From assembly GCF_024166365.1 (NCBI RefSeq), contig NC_064826.1, positions 20,236,001 to 20,300,000 of the forward strand: a DNA stretch of 64,000 nucleotides, in the 5' to 3' direction. Source of the stretch: Elephas maximus indicus (Eukaryota; Chordata; Mammalia; Proboscidea; Elephantidae). The notes under the pieces are model-generated. The model was not told the origin of the DNA. It ran no database searches and saw only the letters and a list, made by a program, of their open reading frames with translations. A program made the translations under genes and the position numbers. Shown here one piece after another: positions 43,037 to 54,298 of the stretch (the stretch's first letter is position 1; each line of letters starts with the position of its first letter).

Positions 43037-43221
43037 GTATGTTAGTTGGAGCCTTGGTGGCATAGTGGTGAGGAGCTCGGCTGCTAATCAAAAGGTTGGC
43101 AGTTCGAATCCACCAGCTGCTCTTTGGAAACCCTATGGGGCAGTTTTACTCTGACTTACAGGGTTGCTATGAGTCGGAATCAACTCGATGGCAACAGGTT
43201 TTTGGTTTTGGTATGTTAGTT
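43037..43221 (+). mobile_element. AfroSINE copy (+) with perfect 11-bp TSD
   Basis: The element 43048-43210 lies between GTATGTTAGTT at 43037-43047 and 43211-43221. It has 'ggttggcagttcgaatccaccagctgctc' and 'gctatgagtcggaatcaactcgatggcaac', close to the family consensus, so relatively young. Confidence 0.96.
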
Positions 43222-43322
43222 ATTCAGTAATTCATTAGACTCGTAAGAATCTGAAGTTGTATTTTATTCATTTATTCAGCATTTCCTCAGAACCTTTTAT
43301 GCGCTGGCTCCCTTATTAAATA

Positions 43323-43553
43323 CTTTAAAAGGAGTTGTCCGTTGCTTTCAAGACAATTCCTACTCGTGGCGACCCACTGTGTGTGGAGTAGAACTGCTCT
43401 GTAGGGTTTTCAGTGGTTGTGACTTTTTGGGAGCAGATCCGCCAGGCCTGTCTTCCAAGGCACCTCTGGGTAAACTTGAACCACCAGCCTTTCTCGGGTG
43501 GTAGTCAAGCATTTAACAGTTTGCACCACCCGGAGACTCCCTTTTAAAGGAGT
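43323..43553 (-). mobile_element. AfroSINE copy (-) with 13-bp TSD
   Basis: The element 43336-43540 in antisense of the 'cacccagaggtgcc' subfamily. Flanks CTTTAAAAGGAGT (43323-43335) and CTTTTAAAGGAGT (43541-43553) differ at one position. It lies 114 bp after an AfroSINE in the opposite orientation. Confidence 0.9.
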
Positions 43554-43699
43554 AGGGCTAGATGAAAAGGGGTATTACTGAGTGTTGTCTATTGGACAGT
43601 TACTTGGTGTCTCATCACCTTAAACTTAATATTCCCTGTATTACTCTGATCTTCCCCCCAAACCTGTCCTCCTGCCCTTTTTTTTTTTGTTGTTGTTGT

Positions 43700-44010
43700 T
43701 AGAATAGCGTGTCATCATCTACCTCATCTGCCAGACCGGAATCACCAGATGCTCTTTGAGTCCTCTCTCTCCCTCACATGCAGTTAGTCATCAAGTTCTT
43801 TCAGATCTTAGAAATCCCAGTGAGATGTGGCTGCCTCCTCAGCCTGTTGCTGCTTGTCAATTCTTACCTGTCCTTGTGCCCCAGTCCCGCTGCCTGCCTC
43901 TCTCCTGACCCAGTCCCCCTGTGCAGTGTGGGATCTGCGGTGTCTGGAGTTCATCTTCCTAAAGCAAACACATCTGAGTGTGCGGCTCCCCTCCTCAGCG
44001 CCTCCACGGT
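43700..44010 (+). repeat. Ancient L2-era repeat (+), family uncertain
   Basis: 'cctcatctgccagaccggaatcacc', 'ctttcagatcttagaaatccc' and the following C-rich blocks, ending 'tcatcttcctaaagcaaacac'. Diverged. Confidence 0.35.
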
Positions 44011-44014
44011 CTCC

Positions 44015-44215
44015 AGGATGGTTAGAGCACATACCTGAACCAGACTGCCTGGGTTCAGATCCTGACTCTACAACTAACTGTCTGTATGAGCCTGTCTTTG
44101 TCATCCTTTCTCTCCTGGGTTGTTGTGAAGACAACAGTGCATGTCAAGGCTTAGAGGGCTCTCTCAGCACCTTGACGTGCTGGGCAAGGATGAGCTCTTG
44201 TTAATATTTGTGCCT
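44015..44215 (+). repeat. MIR (+)
   Basis: 'ggttagagcacatacctgaaccagactgcctgggttcagatcctgactctac' is the sense MIR head, followed by 'tgagcctgtctttgtc' and 'gggttgttgtgaagac'. Confidence 0.85.
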
Positions 44216-44437
44216 TGAAAGGGGAAGTAGCAGTTTAAAAAATTGGGAAAGGGCTGCACCAGCATGCCATCTTTGGGGCAATTTACAGGCTAACAGTCCT
44301 CTCTTTAGCAGTTGCTAACATGAGTATAATAAGGACTTAAGCATACTAAGGTAAGCAGTTACTTATGTAGGATACTTTTCTCAGGATTGAAGAGACATAA
44401 TTTCAGCTTGGTAGGTTAGAAACTAAGATAGTAGTTG

Positions 44438-44762
44438 TTAGCTGTTGTTGAGTTGGCCCCCAATTCACAGTGACAAAATACTGCCCAGTCCCATGCCACC
44501 CCCATGATTGATTGTAGGTTGGACCGTTGTGAACCATAGGGTTTTCACCGGCTGATTTTTGGAGGTAGCTACCCAGGCCCTCTTTCCTAGTCTGTCTTAG
44601 TCTGGAAGCGCCACTGAAACCTGTTCAGCATCATAGCAGCACTCAAGCCTCTACTGGCAGATGGGTGGTTGGCTGCACATGAGGTACATTGGCCCAGAGT
44701 TGAACCCCAGTCTCCCACTTGGAAGGTGAGAGTTCTACCACTGAACCACTGGTGTCCCCTAG
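44438..44762 (-). mobile_element. tRNA-Gly-headed SINE (-)
   Basis: On the + strand it runs from an RTE-like tail ('tgttgttgagttggcccccaattcacagtgac..ctgcccagtcccatgcc') to an antisense tRNA-Gly-like head ('tctcccacttggaaggtgagagttctaccactgaaccactgg'). The body ('agtctggaagcgccactgaaacctgttcagcatca') is shared with 12664 and 48879. Confidence 0.78.
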
Positions 44763-44811
44763 ACTGACAGGTGTACCCTTTGAATCTGAGGATACTGTTT
44801 TTGGAGTAGTT

Positions 44812-44985
44812 ATGATAATAGCAAATACTGAGCCTTTCCTTAATCCTGTGATGTAGTTACTATTATTCCCTTTTACAGTGAGGAAACCAAGGCCCAGAGA
44901 GGTTAAGTGACCTGCCCAAGACCTGTGGCAAGTAATGATGAAACTGAGATTCCCACTAATGAGCCCACTCTCCTAACTGCTAGAA
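44812..44985 (-). repeat. MIR (-)
   Basis: 'taatagcaaatactgagcc', 'ttttacagtgaggaaaccaaggcccagagaggttaagtgacctgcccaag' and 'ccactctcctaactgc' are antisense MIR in order; clear match. Confidence 0.88.
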
Positions 44986-45162
44986 TTCTACCAGTTTTAG
45001 TGTGAAATCTCTATTCTTTTAGGGAGGGGCAGGTCTGAAACTGGATAATTTTGTGAAGTGGGATTGTAGAGAGGTTAATGGGTTCTAGGACTTTTCGGTT
45101 TTGGATTTTATTGGGTAGATAATGCTGAAGTTGAGTGCTTTCCATTTCTTTAAAAGTGATGT

Positions 45163-45668
45163 TAATTTTTTTTTTTTGTAGTAAAATACAACAAAATTTG
45201 CCATTTTAGCAGTTTTTAAGTGGACAATTCAGTGGCATTAACTACATTTACAGTGTTGTGCAACCTTCACCACTGTCTACTTCCAAAACTTTTTCGTCAG
45301 CCCAAACAGAAACTCTGTCCCCATTAGGCAATAACTCCCCATTTCTCCCTGCCTCCAGCCCCTGACAGCCTCTCAGCTACTTTCTGTCTCTCCAAATTTG
45401 CCTCTTGTAGCTATTTCGTGTAAGTGGACTCATCGTGTTTTCCTGTCTGGTTTATTTCAGGTAGCATGATATTTTCAAGGTCATGCATCATATAATGATA
45501 CATGCTGTAACACGCATCAGATCTTGATTCCTTTTTATAGTTGAATAATAACTCCATTATATGGAAGTGTCTCATTTTGTTTATCAGTTGGTGGACACTT
45601 CGGTTGTTTCCACCTCTTGGCTCTTCTGAATAGTGCTGTAATGAACATTGTTGTACAAGTATCTGTTT
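45163..45668 (-). mobile_element. L1M 3'-end fragment (-), about 0.5 kb
   Basis: 'aaatttgccattttagcag', 'gtgttgtgcaaccttcaccactg', 'aactctgtccccattaggc', 'catcatataatgatacatgctg' and 'gtggacacttcggttgtttccacctcttgg' are consecutive antisense L1 3' blocks. Confidence 0.8.
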
Positions 45669-46183
45669 TTGTTTCTGCTTTCAATTCCTTTTCTGCCCAG
45701 GTTCTGGAGTTAACCTATTCCATGTGTTAAATGAGATTTGATTGGCATGTCTTGTCTTTGAGGTAGTTAATGAAAGGTACTTCATGTCTTGGTGCCTTTT
45801 TGTTAATGAAACCTGATGGCTGCCTTCACATGCAGGTGTTCTGTTAGAGAGGCAAGGAAGAAGTCCAGCAGGGTGGATCCCTGTGAAAGTCCTGGTTTCC
45901 CACTGGGTGCTCTAGCAGGGCTACAGTCGACCTGTTGAACAGCAGGAGAGAGGGAGTGCACTGGACTGATGGCAAGTGGAGAAGCATTTGAAGCTGAACT
46001 TTGTTTCACTTTAAACAATACCAGTATTGGTGAGAAGAAGAGGAAGCCCAGTCAGCTCAGTATGATGGTGGTTAGAAAGTAACTAGATGCAACTCTTTTT
46101 GAAGGGCATTTAAATACTATATATCACGTTAGGTATAAATTGCTTGACTCAGAAGTTTTTACTTTTAAGAATTGCAGACAGAT
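45669..46183. other. Intron 1, nothing recognised
   Basis: No gene or repeat recognised. Confidence 0.4.
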
Positions 46184-46409
46184 ACTTGAAAAAGTAACGG
46201 AGACCCTGGATGGCACAAATGCTTAAGTGATCAGCTACTAGCCAAAAGATGGGAAGTTCGAACCCACCCAGAGGTGCCTCAGAAAAGAGGCCTGGCGATC
46301 TGCCTCCAAGAGGTCACATCCTTGAGAACCCTGTGGAGCAGTTCTACGCTGCACACACTCGGTCACCGTGAGTCTGAATCGATGACAGCTAATAACACTT
46401 GAAAAAGTA
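46184..46409 (+). mobile_element. AfroSINE copy (+) with perfect 13-bp TSD
   Basis: The element 46197-46396 lies between exact ACTTGAAAAAGTA copies at 46184-46196 and 46397-46409. It belongs to the 'acccacccagaggtgcctcagaa' subfamily. Confidence 0.95.
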
Positions 46410-47486
46410 TACCAAGAGACCTGTACTGGAATGTTTACTTGTTAACACTGTAACAGGGAAAAACCGACAACTACCTACCTGTTCACTAATGGAGGATTAG
46501 TTAATTATGGTGCTTCTGCATTGTACAGGTATTATTAAAAAGCGGGGTTGGGGGGAGCTTAGCTCTCTATGTCGTGATAAAGACGTCCTCCACATAGTGG
46601 AGAAAGGTGTTTACAGAACCGTTTGCACCTGTGACTGTGTGTAAGTGAGCCTGTGAATGTGTGTGTATAAACATGTCTGTGTAAAGGGCGTCAACAATAG
46701 TAGCATCTGGGCAGTGGACTATCAGGCTAGGGGGTGGGAAGCTGCTCTAGGCAGTAAAACAAGGTCCAATTCACTTCTTCACCTGATCCGCTGAGGTGAG
46801 TTTAGTTGGATTGAAAGGCGCTCTCTTTCTTGCAAAGGCGACTCTCAGAACTGCACCTGACCCCTGCTTGCAGCAGCCTCAGTCTTTGTGTCTCACTTAG
46901 TGGCACCTGAGCCAGTCGGGCCTGCTTCTCCCCGTGATGCAAAACACAAGAGATGGAAATGCAATAGTTTTGTCACCTTTTCGATGCCAAATTTTCTTAC
47001 TATATATACACCCGCTGTTGTGAGTATCTAGGTTTATTTTTTTCCTGTTTTGCTAAAGAACTTTGATTTTTTTTTCACTGTTTATTCAAGAAGCGCTCCC
47101 TGAGAAACTTGATTTTTTTTCCCTTTCCATACTTCATAACAATATGGCCGTTATTATTCTCTTAGTGTTTATGCATTTTTAAGTCTCACACCTCAGCTTA
47201 CTTTAAATCATGAGGCTAACTTCCGTATCACTGTCTTAATTGTACCTGAGCACCCATTTCTTACCATGTTGTAATCATCTCTATGGGTCTCGAGCTCGCA
47301 GTCTTCTAGTGCGGCAAGAAAGCATCCTCGCTGGACGCTGCCACCTGTTTACTTGTATGATGCTTAAAATAGCCCTGGTCACTCTTGTTGCTGTATCACA
47401 TTGCACATGTTCATATCTCTGCCTCTTGGTACTTTCCAGGGTTTTCTGCTTATTTAATCATACTGGGGTTATTTTCTTACAGTAGG
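46410..47486. other. Intron 1, nothing recognised
   Basis: No repeat or gene. 46550-46620 and 46800-46940 are somewhat GC-richer. Confidence 0.4.
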
Positions 47487-47966
47487 GTGTTTCTCAGGGC
47501 TTCAGATCAGCTCAAACTAGTTCAGTCATGGCCAACAAAGTAAAACTGGAAGAGACCCAGATTGTTACGATGTGGGTGATCCAGAACAGTAACCAGAATG
47601 GGAAAAATTTCGGGTGGAAGCCCTGCAGTGGTAGACTCAGAAGAGGTGTATGTAGTGAGCTCTTTCAGGAGCCTGATGCATGAGATTGGACCATGGAGAG
47701 TGACACAATCAAAGTTCCTTAGTAAGCCACCGTCTTTGAACAGGCCACCTCTACTCAAAATAAGAGATTGGTTGCTATGCAATGTGTATGCTGCCCTTGT
47801 TTTCTGAGAGAAAGATTATGTTTCTAGCAGGGCTTTGACCTGTAATTTTTCCTGTTCCAGTTATTGTCCTGATTCACCCAAATTTAAAAAATCCAGGCTT
47901 GTTCTGGTTTTCCTTCTTCGGCCATGACTAAACCGGGAAGAACCGGTTCAAAGCCCTGGTGTTTTC
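47487..47966. mobile_element. hAT-like MITE with about 50-bp TIRs
   Basis: 464-bp element 47495-47958 with ends CAGGGCTT and AAGCCCTG. Within the terminal 55 bp both ends carry AGTCATGGCC in inverted orientation (CAGTCATGGCC near 47524-47534, GGCCATGACT near 47921-47930), extending inwards as 'aaagtaaaactgg' against 'ctggttttccttc'. Flanking octamers GTGTTTCT and GTGTTTTC agree at the first six positions, consistent with an aged 8-bp hAT duplication. No coding content. Family not named. Confidence 0.72.
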
Positions 47967-48878
47967 TTTAAAAGCGACCTTTTTTTTCCTCTGATATAAA
48001 GTTTTGTTTCTTCTGTTGTTTTCGCTATGGACTTTTTAAAAAAGCAACCCTTCAGTTTCTGTTGAAAGCTTTCACCCTAGTTCTTTGGTCCTAACTGGTC
48101 ACCAAGATAATAAATAAAAGGCAGTTAATAAGAGCTACTTGAACATATTATCAAATAGAATATTTGCCTGTTAACTACCTTTTTTAAATAGTTTTGAAGC
48201 AGAATTTCAATTAAGAAGCCATGACTATTTTCCTTATCACTTTAGATTAATCTCTCCCTCCCTTTTTCACACCGTTGATCTAGACCTTTGTTAAACTTCC
48301 AACAGGTAATTGCTGCTGCCTTTCATAAGGCTTCTAAATGGGTGGTAGAAACCGGGCTCAGTTGAATAAAGGCATATTCATTTGTTTTGGAACACAGAGT
48401 TCTCTACATGGTGGATGGCACTTTAGCTTTCTTCTGTCCAGGGTTTCATCTGTAAGCATAGGTGAGGTTTTGCACCCCCCCCCCCACCCCGCATAAAGTC
48501 TTGGCAGTGATCTTGAACCTGTTACTTACTTCTTTGCATGGGTATTGCTTTTAAAAGGCCTAAGCCTGTATTGCTTTTTCCCCCACTTAATTTTTATGAA
48601 ATCAGGGTGAGTGTTATTATGCCACTCAATATTTGACTCCTGCTATGCCTAATTTTATTTTTTTTATGCCTAATGAACATGGAGTAGTAAAGGAAACAGC
48701 AGGGGTTACTCATTCATGTTCTGGAAAAGAACCTGGGAGTGAGGAGGGAGGCACAGTGATTCGAGTTAGCAATGATTTCTTACCTATTTGTAGGGGCAGA
48801 CTCAGTTGTTTGTGTGTGCATGTGTGATATCTTTGCCCCTTTCCTCTGGGGTTACAGGCAGTTATATTTTAACTTGAA
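47967..48878. other. Intron 1, nothing recognised; C-run
   Basis: Poly(C) at 48474-48484 followed by a C-rich stretch. Otherwise unclassified. Confidence 0.4.
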
Positions 48879-49203
48879 GGCATTGGTGGTTCAGTTGGTG
48901 GTTCAGCGGTAGAATTGTTGCCTTCCATGCAGGAGGCCTGAGTTTGGTTCCCAGCCAGTGCCCTTCATGCACAGCTGAGGCTTGTATGTTGCTATGATGC
49001 TGAATATGTTTCAGAGGAGCTTCCAGACCAAGATGGACTAGGAAGAAAGGCCTGGCAATCTACTTCTAAAAATCAGCCAATGAAACACAGTGGTCTGATC
49101 GACAACCAATCATGGAGATGGTGCAGGACAAGGCAGCATTTTGTTCCAGTGTGCATGAGGTCACCATGAGCTACAGGCCAACTCAATGGCAGCTCACGAC
49201 ATA
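48879..49203 (+). mobile_element. tRNA-Gly-headed SINE (+) with duplicated A-box segment
   Basis: The head reads 'ggcattggtggttcag..cggtagaattgttgccttccatgcaggaggcctg' with a B-box-like 'agtttggttcccagcc', so derivation from tRNA-Gly(GCC) is clear. TTGGTGGTTCAG is present twice in tandem (48883-48894, 48895-48906), duplicating the A-box region. Body and tail are shared with the copies at 12664 and 44438. It ends in an RTE-like 'caccatgagctacaggccaactcaatggcag'. Confidence 0.82.
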
Positions 49204-49294
49204 TTTGCATTTTAAAGAACTTGCTTTAAGAAATTCTCCTTCTTGAGATTACTGGAGTCATAAAATTAAGGTGGGGGAATAGCTGGTCTCTAGG

Positions 49295-49480
49295 AAGGAA
49301 GGCCCTTGACCTGGATTGTGGCCCTGGGAGTTTCAGTATTTAGCTCCGTGACTTTGAGCCGTGTTGACTTCTGTAAAAGATCATTTTCGGCTGGTCCACT
49401 GTTGTTCACCGTGTCATAATCTTCATCTGCTCAATGGGTACTACTACTTCGTATTAATTCTCACGGATTTGCAAATGTAA
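49295..49480 (+). repeat. MIR-like fragment (+)
   Basis: 'ggcccttgacctggattgtggccctgggag..tagctccgtgactttgagcc..ttgacttctgtaaaagatc' follows a weak sense MIR pattern. Confidence 0.4.
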
Positions 49481-50582
49481 TATACTGTATGTCACTATAG
49501 AGTGCCAAGGAAAATATTTCCTTGTGAAGTTATCACTGCTTGCTGTGAATAATTCACATATGTGATTAGAATGTCTGCGGCGGGGGTGGGAGGAGGTTAT
49601 TAAACATTTAGCTTTATTCTCTCTTCATTGAGTGACATTGCAGCCTGTATGCCCGGTGTTAGAGTAATAACTGGTCTACTGCATTTAAAACAAAAAAAGG
49701 AAGTAATGATCTCAAAGATTCCCCAAGAGAACAACATTGGAAACACGAGTACCAAATACACTGCATAGATCTGCTACAAAGCCTTAAATTCAGCTAGGTA
49801 ATACTCACCGAGCACCTCCTTTGTGTGAGCTTTGCACAAGGCACTGTGGGTGGCTCAGCAAAGAAGCATACAGCCTCTAGGTAGGACATTTTTAAAATAG
49901 ATGTTTCTATTAGAATTTTGTAGACAGCCACCCACGTATTTGCATGTTTCTATATTATTTTTGGAGAAATTATATGTTGCTTGTGACTTGGAAGTTCTCA
50001 AGATTAGATGCTATTGTCATCCTGAAGGTTGTGATTCCTGTGTTTTTCTTCTCTTCCTCCTCGCCAGCCTACTTGATTAGGTAGAGTCTGCCCCTGGAAC
50101 AACAGAGTTCTTGCCTTCCCTCTTCTAACTCAGGGACCGGGGTCTCGTCTCCCTCTATACCAAGGATTCAGGCCTAGAACCTCCCACCTTTGTCTCCCTT
50201 CTGAGGGAAGGAAACATTTCCATTCTCTAAGAAAATAATTTTCCAACTCCCTGAGAGTGGGGAGTTTTAATTAAGTACCAGGCTTCCTACCTTCTAAAAT
50301 GTTTCAAAAAATTGTTTTAACACATTTTTTCTGGGTCGTTTGTTTGGATTTTCATTGTGGACTTGTTGATATGTCTGTAGTGGCTTGAGAATCTTGTAGG
50401 TCTTCCTTTCTTTCCTGCAGTTCAAAGGTGTATCCCGAGTTTGCAGATTGTAACCTCGGTATTTGACTAGGTGGTCGTTCTTTAACAGTGAAGTAGAGTC
50501 TGCTTCTTTCCATAAAAGTAGAGAGTAATCAGATATATATTGTCTTCTGTTTAAAAAAAAACAAAGATAGAGATTGGAAAGT
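49481..50582. other. Intron 1, nothing recognised
   Basis: Unclassified sequence; one small G-rich patch near 49577-49593. Confidence 0.4.
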
Positions 50583-50880
50583 AAATAAAAGTAAATAAAT
50601 GCTTTAATTTATTTTCATTATAAATATTTTCAAACACACAAAATTAGAGATTAGTGTAATGAATCCCCATAATAGCCTGATTCAAATTCTGTAGTTAACA
50701 GTATTTTTCTCATGTATCTATTTTTCTCTGTTCTTTCTTCTTGCTGAAATATTTTAAGGTAAATTCCAAACATTTTCATTTGACCCCTACTTACATCAGT
50801 ACCTCTAAGTACCTCTAAGACATTTGGACATCTTTCTTAAATAACCATGAATGCCATTGTCACAGTTTAAGAATATAATT
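50583..50880 (-). mobile_element. Old L1M 3' fragment (-)
   Basis: 'ttcattataaatattttcaaacacac', 'gtgtaatgaatccccataatagcc', 'gctgaaatattttaaggtaaattccaaac' and 'ccatgaatgccattgtcaca' are antisense blocks of an old L1 3' region. A related copy is at 53525. Confidence 0.55.
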
Positions 50881-52468
50881 CTTTGGGAAGAAGATTTATT
50901 TTTAATATGCTGTCAGTTTTACCTTTGAATCAAGCTGTGATAAAGAAACCACATCGTGAAAACTAAGCTTATGATTAACCTTTTATGAGTTAGTCAGAGT
51001 AATAAATATCCTGTTTAATTAGCCTAAAATATACTGTGAATTTATGTACATATGTAAAGTTTTAGTTACAAGTAAACAGTGCATTATTGCCATAAAATTG
51101 CAAAGTAGTGAAGTTTATTTATTAATGAGCTACTTTCGTTTTATTGATAGCCTTCTGACTTTAAATATTTTGAAGTGCTTAACTGGAATTGGAACTGCTT
51201 TGTATTTCCTTGGTCTCAGCTGGCATCAGTATTTTCCCCTCGTTCGTTTTTCTTTCTCTCTCTGTCACTTTTTCTGCAACTGAGTCATCTCTGAGTTTGA
51301 GTATCTGACTTTATAAATCTGCTTTTTTTAAACATTTTGTTGGGGGTGGGGTGGGACTTCCTGTATATCTTTCTGATACACTTCCTATTTTTAAAAACCT
51401 ATTAGAAAAAAATATTTTTCTTAATTCATGACTCAATATTTGTTTCGAATTTTTTACTTTATTTTTTTTTAAGTTGGGTCGTAAAGTAATATATCCAAAG
51501 CTAAATAATAATGACAGTTTTTCCATTAAAAAAATATTTGCTTGGATTTTGCCAATCTTTACTTTGGTTTCCGATATGGAAGTTTTAAATGAAGCATAAC
51601 ACTTCAGGGGAAGAAAATCTCTTGTCCCTAAGGCTAGCCTGACTTATCTGCTGGCTGGTAATGAAAGTGCTTGCTGTTTAACCTGACTCTTAAATGTTTA
51701 ACTAAATTTTTGACTATGTAAAGTTAAAAATCTCTATGCTACTTTTTACCTCTGAGATAATGAGTCTTAAATGTGTAGTGCCTGACAGGAAGTTGTCGAA
51801 TTTTTGCTGGATTTGCTTCTGGACAATGCACATTTATTTTGAATAACTATATTTAAGTAGACGATACGTCTCTTACTTAGAGGTTAAGTTTGGCCACTCC
51901 AGCTAACTAACTCAGCCATAAATCTACAAACAGACAAGAAAACGACTCTAATCTCAGAATTATATATTTTACTCCTGGATGTATGGATCTTATGTTTCCT
52001 TCCTAGACTTTAAGCTTCTTGAAGGAGAGCTATTTAAAAGTGGTTTTTGTTTGCCTCATGGTACGTATGTGTGTGGGGCGTGTAGTACATTTAGTAAATT
52101 AGAAATAAAGCCTCCTTGATCTCCTGTGGGTTTACTAGATGTTATTTTAACACAGTATTCACCAAAATGCAACTTTAAAAACATTCCTATTAGTTCACGT
52201 GAAAAGTTTAAAAATATTTTTGAGGAATACAAGAGACAAAGCTGCTTAAACTCAGAAGAGAGATATTTCTCTTTTGTTGAAGATTGCTTTTGACATTGTA
52301 TTATTGCCTCCCAGATTGAGATAAATGAATAAAAATATGCCCTAAATCTTTAAAATATGTATGGACTTCATCGCTGCTAGAAGCCGTTTTCCCCCTTTAC
52401 TACCTTTTGTTCTTTTCCCTTTGCTTATTTTCTCAATAGTTTTTGTTATTTTTATGTTTTCCCTTTAG
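50881..52468. other. Intron 1, nothing recognised
   Basis: About 1.6 kb, AT-rich, no insertions recognised. Confidence 0.4.
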
Positions 52469-53077
52469 AATAAAAGGTCCCCCGTCCTGTAAAAGGGGAA
52501 GAGCGCTGACATACTATGGGGATTGCAACCAGTGTCACAAAGGAATGTGTGTGTAAATTTTTGAGTGGGAAACTAATTTGCGCTGTAAACTTTCACCTGA
52601 AGCACACTAAATTTTTTTTAAAAAAGACTACAGCCAAGAAAACCCTATGGAGTAGTTTATATTCTGTAACATATGGGGCCGCCATGAGTCAGAGTTGACT
52701 GGATGGCTGTGTGTTTTTTGGGGTTTTCTCTCTTTCTGTGGAGATCATATATAATTCCTTTGGAGTTTGGGCGTGCAGTTAAATCTAAGTGACAGCCACG
52801 ACTCAGAGAACTGCCCTTCACCTGCAAAGTCTAAAGTTTCTTACTGCCTACCTCCATTTTCCCTAATGGGGACATTTCTCTCAGGAGGCTTCTCAGCCCA
52901 CATTCAAGTAGGTTTTTCACGTGGTCGTTCCATGAGTTGCCCAGACATGTCTCCTGAGATTCAGGCTGGGACCCCTGTTGCAGTCATACTCCAAAGAAGC
53001 AAAATAGTCACTATAAAGAATGTTGCTTTAATAAACTTACTGTTGAAATGATAGTCATAATAATAATAAAAGGTCCC
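52469..53077 (+). mobile_element. L1-type 3' end (+) with apparent 3'-transduced segment and TSDs
   Basis: AATAAAAGGTCCC occurs exactly at 52469-52481 and 53065-53077. Between them lie an L1-like 3' end (52482-52612, 'gattgcaaccagtgtcac', 'ctgtaaactttcacctgaagcac'), an A/T-rich junction, a 5'-truncated AfroSINE (52624-52722) and about 300 bp of other sequence with AATAAA at 53030-53035, followed within 30 bp by a degenerate (TAA)n/A-rich tail. This order fits a read-through L1 transcript inserted together with downstream sequence that included a SINE. Confidence 0.55.
52624..52722 (+). mobile_element. AfroSINE fragment (+), 5'-truncated
   Basis: Only the 3' half is present: 'gactacagccaagaaaaccctatgg', 'catatggggccgccatgagtcagag' and 'tgactggatgg'. 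Lies within the insertion at 52469-53077. Confidence 0.85.
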
Positions 53078-53524
53078 ACCTCCTAATATGAAGAACACAA
53101 ACCTTTACTGGTTTAACACCTTTTCTCCCTCTGTTTTAAATTTAGGATTTTCTTCTTAACCAGGCGCCTTTGGTATCGGACCCAAATCATTTTTCCTTTA
53201 CTAATAACGTACGCACAGGGACATCTGTATTATTATTTTGCCCATAGGCTTTCTTTGTTGTAAAGGCACAAATCCATGCGCTTCTTCCAATGTGGTTGAT
53301 TTTTCTTGGGTATCTTTATGAAGCTACTTAAATTTGATTCCCCCAGGATGTCACCCGTCTTGAAAGAGCCTTTTTCTCTTTCAATATGAAGTCTTGGTTT
53401 TCTTCAATACCAGATATCCCTGGCGGGAAAATGTTGGCCTCTTTTGAGAGGGGTATGGTAGTTCTTTTAAACCATTATGCTAGTTAAATGCTGATTGACA
53501 CTTGAGACTACATTATTAGTTCTT
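53078..53524. other. Intron 1, nothing recognised
   Basis: No gene or repeat recognised. Confidence 0.4.
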
Positions 53525-53805
53525 TAGAACTTTTATTATGGAAAAATTCAAATATAAACAAAAGTAGAGAGGACGATATAATGAACCTCCACGTACTCTT
53601 TACTCAGGTTCTGTAGTTAACCAAATCAGGCTAATACTGTTTCTTCTACACCCCACAACCCCCAAACCCCAATTGGATTATTGTGAAGCAAATCCTAGAT
53701 GTCATAGATTTTAGTTACAAAATAATTTATATCTCTAAAAGAGAAGATTCTTTATCAACATTACTCTTGAAAATATTTTATGTGGTATTTTTATATGGAT
53801 TAAGA
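53525..53805 (-). mobile_element. Old L1M 3' fragment (-)
   Basis: 'ttattatggaaaaattcaaatataaac', 'gatataatgaacctccacgtac', 'attgtgaagcaaatcctagatg' match the L1M type seen at 50583. Confidence 0.6.
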
Positions 53806-54092
53806 CACTTGTTTATTTTACCAAGAAAACTAGGTAGTGGTGGTTGCTGGGTGTCAGCTGTCCTAGTGTGATTAATCTTAAGGAGACATGGAAACAGACC
53901 CGTCTGAACATGGACGGACGTACAGGCTGCTTCTACTGCGTTCTCCACAGAAGCACATTTCCCACCCCAGTGGCCCACTCGATGGACACAGCTCGGGGGA
54001 GGCCACCCTATTTTTATTTTATAAATTCTTCAGTCCTAGGTCCTTGACACAGTGGCACAGACTTAGTCTTTAGCGCCTTTCTAGGGTAAAAG

Positions 54093-54290
54093 TTTGTTGT
54101 GTGTGCCATCGAGTTGATTCCAATTCATAGCAACCCTGCGGGACAGAGTAGAACTGCCCCACAGGGTTGCTAGGCTGTAATCTTTACAGGAGCAGATCAC
54201 CAGATCTCTCTCCCACAGAGCCGTTGGTGGGTTTGAACTGCTCACCTGTCAGCAGACAAGTGCTTAACCATTGTGCCACCAGCGTTGCTT
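54093..54290 (-). mobile_element. AfroSINE copy (-)
   Basis: 'gtgccatcgagttgattccaattcatagcaacc', 'ggctgtaatctttacaggagcag' to 'aaccattgtgccaccagcg'. First unit of the composite. Confidence 0.92.
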
Positions 54291-54298
54291 GGTAAAAG

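Noticed and set aside
48879..48960. Possible tRNA-Gly gene
   Set aside because: The head is joined to a repeat body and RTE-like tail, has a duplicated A-box and degraded arms, and recurs twice elsewhere. It is a SINE promoter, not a tRNA gene.
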